Shown: positions 60,015 through 64,000 of the stretch, in pieces
How positions within the stretch are numbered: position 1 is the stretch's first letter
How the letters are laid out: the number at the start of each line of letters is the position of its first letter
Assembly: GCF_008710285.1 (NCBI RefSeq)
Contig: NZ_VYQF01000001.1
Coordinates: 992,001-1,056,000, forward strand
Reading direction: 5' to 3'
DNA: 64,000 bases
Source: Ginsengibacter hankyongi
GTDB taxonomy: Bacteria > Bacteroidota > Bacteroidia > Chitinophagales > Chitinophagaceae
The notes under the pieces: generated by a model
Told to the model about the DNA's origin: nothing
Databases searched by the model: none
What the model saw: only the letters and a program-made list of their open reading frames with translations
Translations under genes and position numbers: made by a program

Positions 60015-62939
60015 ATGAAAGAAAGGTTTGATGAATTATCTGCGCAATTAGAAGGCGAACTTTATTTGGATGATACTATGAGGATATTATATGCAACTGA
60101 TGCCTCTGCTTATGAAGAAATGCCTTTGGCTGTTGCCATTCCAAAATCTAAAAATGATCTCAAAAAATTAATTGCTTTTGCTGCAGCAAATCATACATCT
60201 TTAATTCCGAGAACTGCAGGAACGTCGCTTGCGGGGCAGGTTGTTGGAAATGGAATTGTTGTGGATGTATCTAAAAATTTCACGCAAATAATTGAATTAA
60301 ATAAAGAAGAACATTGGGTGCGTGTACAACCGGGCGTTATACGTGATGAATTAAATATGTTTTTAAAACCTTATGGTTTATTTTTCGGCCCCGAAACTTC
60401 CACAGCCAACCGCGCTATGATGGGAGGCATGGTAGGAAATAATTCCTGCGGATCCAATTCAATTGTGTACAGAAGCACACGAGAGCATCTATTGGAAGTG
60501 GATGCATTACTTAGCGACGGAACTGAAACAACATTTAAAGCATTGAACCTTGATGAGTTCCACAATAAATGCGAAGGCAATAACCTGGAAGCAAATATTT
60601 ATAAAACTGTAAGAAGTTTATTGAGTAATTACGACAACCAGCTGGAGATACGAAAAGAGTTTCCAAAAAAAACTGTTGAGAGAAGAAATACAGGTTATGC
60701 AATTGATATATTATTAGATTCGGCCCCTTTTACAGTCGGCGGAACGGATTTTAATTTTTGTAAAATTATTGCAGGCTCAGAAGGAACATTAGCTTTTATA
60801 ACTGAAATAAAATTAAATGTCGTTCCATTACCACCAAAGGAAACAGGTTTATTATGTGTTCATTTTAATTCTATTGATGAATCTTTGCGGGCAAACCTCA
60901 TTGCTTTAAAATACAAGCCCCTGGCGAGCGAACTGATTGACCATTACATTTTAGAATGCACCAAAGACAATATTGAACAAAGCAAAAACCGCTTTTTCGT
61001 AAAAGGCGATCCTGCAGCAATTCTTGTAATAGAATTAACTGCGTCTACGCGTGACGGTATTATCAGTTTAGCGACTGAATGCGAAATTGAAATGCGAGAA
61101 GCAGGGTTGGGATATCACTTCCCATTGCTGTTTGGTGAGGATACAAAAAAAATATGGATGCTGAGAAAAGCCGGCCTTGGTTTATTGGGTAATATGCCCG
61201 GGGATGAAAAAGGAGTTCCTGTTATTGAAGATACTGCTGTTGATGTTAATGATCTCCCCTCTTACATAAATGATTTTCATAAAATATTAGAGAAATATAA
61301 TTTGCATTCAGTGCATTATGCGCATGCCGGTTCCGGGGAAATACATCTTCGTCCGATAATCAATTTAAAAACAGTTGAAGGAAATCACCTGTTCAGGATT
61401 ATTGCAGAAGAAGTTGCAGAATTGGTAAAAAAATATAAAGGCTCTTTAAGTGGCGAACATGGCGATGGAAGATTGCGCGGAGAATTCATTAAACAGATGG
61501 TGGGTGAAAAAAATTACGAGCTATTCAAAACAATTAAGCATGCATGGGATCCAAACAATATCTTCAATCCTAACAAGATTGTTGATACGCCTCCTATGAA
61601 TACGATGTTGCGATATAAGCCCGGGCAAAAAACACCTGCCTTTAAAACTATATTCAGGTATTACAACCAGGATGTATTACAACATGCAGAACAATGTAAC
61701 GGTTCCGGCGACTGCCGTAAAACTCATTTGTCCGGTGGAACTATGTGCCCATCTTATATGGCTACAAAAAACGAGAAAGATACTACACGTGCACGGGCTA
61801 ATATCTTACGTGAATTTCTTACTAATTCAGAAAAATTAAATCGTTTTGATCATAAAGAAATTTACGACGTAATGGATTTATGTTTGAGTTGCAAAGGTTG
61901 CAAATCAGAATGTCCTTCAAATGTGGATGTAGCTAAATTGAAAGCAGAATTTCTTCAGCAATATTATGATGCCAACGGCGTTCCATTCCGTTCGAAGCTT
62001 ATTGCCAATTTTAATAAGTCTGCAAAATTGGGTGCTATGGTTCCCGGCATATATAATTTTATGGTTAGCAATGCCGCTACCGGCAAACTTATAAAACGAT
62101 TAGCCGGCTTTGCCGAAAAACGTTCCATGCCTACGATTCATAAAATAAGCTTAGAGAAATGGTTCCGAAAAAGGAAGAAAAATACTTTAGCAACTAATCA
62201 ATCTCCCCGCAAAAAAATCTATTTATTTTGCGATGAATTTACCAACTACAACGATACAGAAATTGGCGTTAAAGCAATTTTACTACTGGAAAGATTAGGA
62301 TATGAAGTTACCATACCAAAACATGAAGAAAGCGGACGGGCATGGCTTTCCAAAGGATTAATAAGAGACGCTAAAGTTATTGCCAATAAGAACATAACGT
62401 TATTAAGCAAACTCATAAACGAAGAAACGCCGTTAATAGGCATAGAACCCAGTGCTATACTTACTTTCAGAGATGAATACATTGACCTGGCTGATGATGC
62501 AAATTATAATGCCGCTAAAGAACTCGCCAAAAATGTTTTTTTAATTGATGAATTTATTGCGAAAGAAATTGACAATGGAAATATAAATTCTAATTTATTT
62601 ACTAAAGAAAAACGCCTGGTAAAATTGCACGGGCATTGCCAGCAAAAAGCATTATCCTCTTTAACTACTTCTGTAAAGATGTTGTCCTTTCCTGAAAATT
62701 ATTCTGTTGAAGTTATTCCTTCGGGATGTTGCGGAATGGCCGGTTCATTTGGTTATGAAAAAGAACATTACGATTTATCAATGAAAATTGGTGAGTTGGT
62801 TTTATTACCTGCAGTACGTAGTCAATCAAATGAAACAATTATTGCTGCGCCCGGAACAAGTTGTCGCCACCAGATAAAAGATGGAACAGGAAGAAAAGCT
62901 TTGCATACAATTGAAGTTTTGTACAATGCTTTAAACTGA
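60015..62939 (+). CDS. FAD-binding and Fe-S oxidoreductase (D-lactate/glycolate dehydrogenase-like)
   Basis: A 974-residue fusion. The FAD_binding_4 domain (about 30-260) includes PRTAGTSLAGQVVGNGIVVD and MMGGMVGNNSCGSNSIVYRS. An FAD-oxidase C domain follows to about 530 (HAGSGEIHLRPI, SGEHGDGRLRGEF). Next are a 4Fe-4S ferredoxin module (CNGSGDCRK..., CLSCKGCKSECPSNVD) and CCG-type cysteine-rich domains (GHCQQKAL, SGCCGMAGSFGY). This architecture is that of YdiJ-like D-2-hydroxyacid dehydrogenases that feed electrons from D-lactate or related acids into the quinone pool. It is monocistronic with a terminator after it. Confidence 0.9.
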   Translation: MKERFDELSAQLEGELYLDDTMRILYATDASAYEEMPLAVAIPKSKNDLKKLIAFAAANHTSLIPRTAGTSLAGQVVGNGIVVDVSKNFTQIIELNKEEHWVRVQPGVIRDELNMFLKPYGLFFGPETSTANRAMMGGMVGNNSCGSNSIVYRSTREHLLEVDALLSDGTETTFKALNLDEFHNKCEGNNLEANIYKTVRSLLSNYDNQLEIRKEFPKKTVERRNTGYAIDILLDSAPFTVGGTDFNFCKIIAGSEGTLAFITEIKLNVVPLPPKETGLLCVHFNSIDESLRANLIALKYKPLASELIDHYILECTKDNIEQSKNRFFVKGDPAAILVIELTASTRDGIISLATECEIEMREAGLGYHFPLLFGEDTKKIWMLRKAGLGLLGNMPGDEKGVPVIEDTAVDVNDLPSYINDFHKILEKYNLHSVHYAHAGSGEIHLRPIINLKTVEGNHLFRIIAEEVAELVKKYKGSLSGEHGDGRLRGEFIKQMVGEKNYELFKTIKHAWDPNNIFNPNKIVDTPPMNTMLRYKPGQKTPAFKTIFRYYNQDVLQHAEQCNGSGDCRKTHLSGGTMCPSYMATKNEKDTTRARANILREFLTNSEKLNRFDHKEIYDVMDLCLSCKGCKSECPSNVDVAKLKAEFLQQYYDANGVPFRSKLIANFNKSAKLGAMVPGIYNFMVSNAATGKLIKRLAGFAEKRSMPTIHKISLEKWFRKRKKNTLATNQSPRKKIYLFCDEFTNYNDTEIGVKAILLLERLGYEVTIPKHEESGRAWLSKGLIRDAKVIANKNITLLSKLINEETPLIGIEPSAILTFRDEYIDLADDANYNAAKELAKNVFLIDEFIAKEIDNGNINSNLFTKEKRLVKLHGHCQQKALSSLTTSVKMLSFPENYSVEVIPSGCCGMAGSFGYEKEHYDLSMKIGELVLLPAVRSQSNETIIAAPGTSCRHQIKDGTGRKALHTIEVLYNALN

Positions 62940-62963
62940 TTAATAAAAAAAATTCTCATAGTA

Positions 62964-62989
62964 AAAAACCCGGTTTTTAAGCCGGGTTT
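62964..62989. terminator. Bidirectional terminator
   Basis: The stem AAACCCGG / CCGGGTTT with a short T/A loop is flanked by an A-run on the left and TTT on the right. It lies between the convergent oxidoreductase and PA2169-like genes and could stop transcription from both. Confidence 0.8.
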
Positions 62990-63013
62990 CACATTTAATC
63001 TTTAGTCTTTAAT

Positions 63014-63484
63014 CTAAGAATTTACTGCTTCCTGAACGTCTCTGTATTTTTTTATAAGATCATGAGACGTTTTTAAAGAAGACTGTTGATCCGTTATCAA
63101 CTGTCTTGTTTCAGCACTTATTTCCGCATCCGATGCTAATGCAGCTTTGTAGGCTTTTTGTGCCGCATCTTCACCAAATTCGCATGATGAGAGAATTGCA
63201 TGCCTGTCTTTACCTGAAAATGTGGCTTTCACATCCATCCATGCCCTGTGAATCTTACCGCTGTTAGTGGTGCCAGTTGCAGCTTCCCCGCCCAACCTGC
63301 TAACTTCGTTCGTTAGTTGTGCGGCGAATTTCCTGCTCTGGTCGGCCATTTTATTGAACGTCGCCTGCAGATCTACATCAATTATTTTTGCCTCGTCGGA
63401 TGCATTTACATACCCGGTAGTTCTGTCATTGTTTATACGGATAAGATCATTTAAAACTTCGGTTAATTTTTCATTAGTATTCAT
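63014..63484 (-). CDS. PA2169 family four-helix-bundle protein (DUF2383)
   Basis: A 156-residue helical protein: LTEVLNDLIRINNDRTTGYV, ADQSRKFAAQLTNEVSRLGG, and GKIHRAWMDVKATFSGKDRH match DUF2383 four-helix bundles related to ferritin-like proteins. Many are stress-induced in Bacteroidota and Pseudomonas. No metal ligands can be assigned with confidence. Confidence 0.9.
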   Translation of the reverse strand: MNTNEKLTEVLNDLIRINNDRTTGYVNASDEAKIIDVDLQATFNKMADQSRKFAAQLTNEVSRLGGEAATGTTNSGKIHRAWMDVKATFSGKDRHAILSSCEFGEDAAQKAYKAALASDAEISAETRQLITDQQSSLKTSHDLIKKYRDVQEAVNS

Positions 63485-63628
63485 AATAATTATTTTTTGT
63501 TTCTATTATTAAAACTAAAACTGTGCCATGCGGTTTTGTTGTATGAATGCAATGTATTCAGCTGAATGTCATTAACAGAAGGGGAAAATTTTCTACTTAT
63601 ACTTCGTGCGTGTTCATTTTCTTATGAG

Positions 63629-63636
63629 TAACTTTG
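63629..63636 (+). promoter_or_regulatory. -7 promoter element ahead of the last gene
   Basis: TAACTTTG is a perfect TAnnTTTG, ending 40 bases before the ATG at 63677. No clear -33 box was seen. Confidence 0.5.
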
Positions 63637-63676
63637 GAAAGAGGGACAGAAAATTTTTAAATTTTAAAATAATTTT

Positions 63677-64000
63677 ATGATTGAAGTCATCCCCGGAATG
63701 CCTCCATACGTCACTGCCTTTCGTGCAACAGGATTTGTTACAAAAGATGATTATTATAAAGTGATAAATCCTTTTGTAGAAAATGTTGCTACAACTTTCG
63801 GAAAAATCAATTACATGCTCGTTTTAAATACATCATTAAAAAATTATACTGTGGGCGCATGGATACAAGATGGATTGCTCGGCTTAAGATATTTTTCCAA
63901 ATGGAGAAAGCTTGCGATAGTTACTGAAAAAGATTCCATAAAAAAATTCACTGATACTTTTGGAATATTTATTCCCTGCCCCACGAAAGGTTTTAAAATG
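63677..64000 (+). CDS. SpoIIAA-like (STAS/SEC14) protein, 3' end outside window
   Basis: The frame from the ATG at 63677 is open to the window end (108 codons). It reads MIEVIPGMPPYVTAFRATGF, VTKDDYYKVINPFVENVA, INYMLVLNTSLKNYT and FSKWRKLAIVTEKDSIKKFT, which is the SpoIIAA-like/STAS-SEC14 small-protein pattern common in Bacteroidota. Relatives are about 120 residues, so only a short tail is missing. The biological role is unknown. Confidence 0.8.
   Translation, partial: MIEVIPGMPPYVTAFRATGFVTKDDYYKVINPFVENVATTFGKINYMLVLNTSLKNYTVGAWIQDGLLGLRYFSKWRKLAIVTEKDSIKKFTDTFGIFIPCPTKGFKM

Noticed and set aside
1-64000. tRNA, rRNA, CRISPR arrays, riboswitches or intact insertion sequences
   Set aside because: I scanned for them by eye and saw none I could support; small RNAs cannot be excluded without a covariance search.

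Overview
The window looks like a chromosomal segment of a Bacteroidota bacterium, most likely of the Chitinophagaceae type. It is AT-rich. Start sites lack clear Shine-Dalgarno sequences, and several genes are preceded by the Bacteroidota -7 element (TAnnTTTG). It carries family-typical genes: a TonB receptor with DUF4249 and MG2-like partners, DUF1680/GH127, DUF763, Crp-cupin pairs, and SIR2-TIR/STAND proteins. No rRNA, tRNA or CRISPR array was found.

Region 1-13.9 kb is accessory and gene-poor. It holds a 5'-truncated TMEM175-like channel, two GNAT acetyltransferases, an apparently truncated cytochrome c, a DJ-1/PfpI protein, a papain-like protease, a repeat-rich secreted protein, a Crp/cupin pair, a two-gene ATPase module (DUF3696-type AAA ATPase plus a partner with an HxRx4D motif) and a large lone SMC-like ATPase. 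Between them lie decayed pieces of REP-associated tyrosine transposase (RAYT) genes and at least three families of dispersed intergenic repeats. The largest is a ~210 bp block present twice in the same orientation. This stretch appears to have been built by repeated acquisition.

Region 13.9-28.3 kb is more ordinary: fatty acid desaturase, UPF0104 flippase-like protein, CorA transporter, a lipoprotein, an SGNH esterase divergent from an ABC transporter ATPase/FtsX permease pair (the tesA-ybbA-ybbP arrangement), DUF763, a Dph6-type ATP pyrophosphatase and a GH127 glycosidase. A GH16 glucanase follows at 28.4-29.4 kb. Its N-terminus looks like a truncated, catalytically dead glycerophosphodiester phosphodiesterase.

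Region 29.9-37.0 kb is a four-gene outer-membrane operon (hypothetical, STN-TonB receptor, DUF4249 lipoprotein, MG2-like protein) with a near-consensus promoter. At 37.5-40.8 kb an MprF-like aminoacyl-phosphatidylglycerol synthase is followed by a VirJ/AcvB-like hydrolase, which suggests making and unmaking of aminoacylated lipid. A NapH-like ferredoxin and a YhhN lysoplasmalogenase follow.

Region 42.7-48.9 kb is a candidate defence island. It has a RelBE/ParE-type toxin-antitoxin pair sitting between two copies of a 133 bp sequence, a nucleoside deoxyribosyltransferase-like protein, a CapV-like patatin phospholipase, and a convergent operon encoding a SIR2-TIR fusion and a membrane-anchored STAND NTPase.

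Region 49.1-64 kb has a catalase-like/SnoaL/DUF1624 operon, a Dyp peroxidase with an altered GxxDG motif paired with an internally duplicated membrane protein, a 1687-residue pseudokinase-STAND-GAF-adenylate cyclase, an FAD/Fe-S oxidoreductase of the D-lactate/glycolate dehydrogenase type, a PA2169-type four-helix bundle protein, and the start of a SpoIIAA-like (STAS/SEC14) protein cut by the window end.
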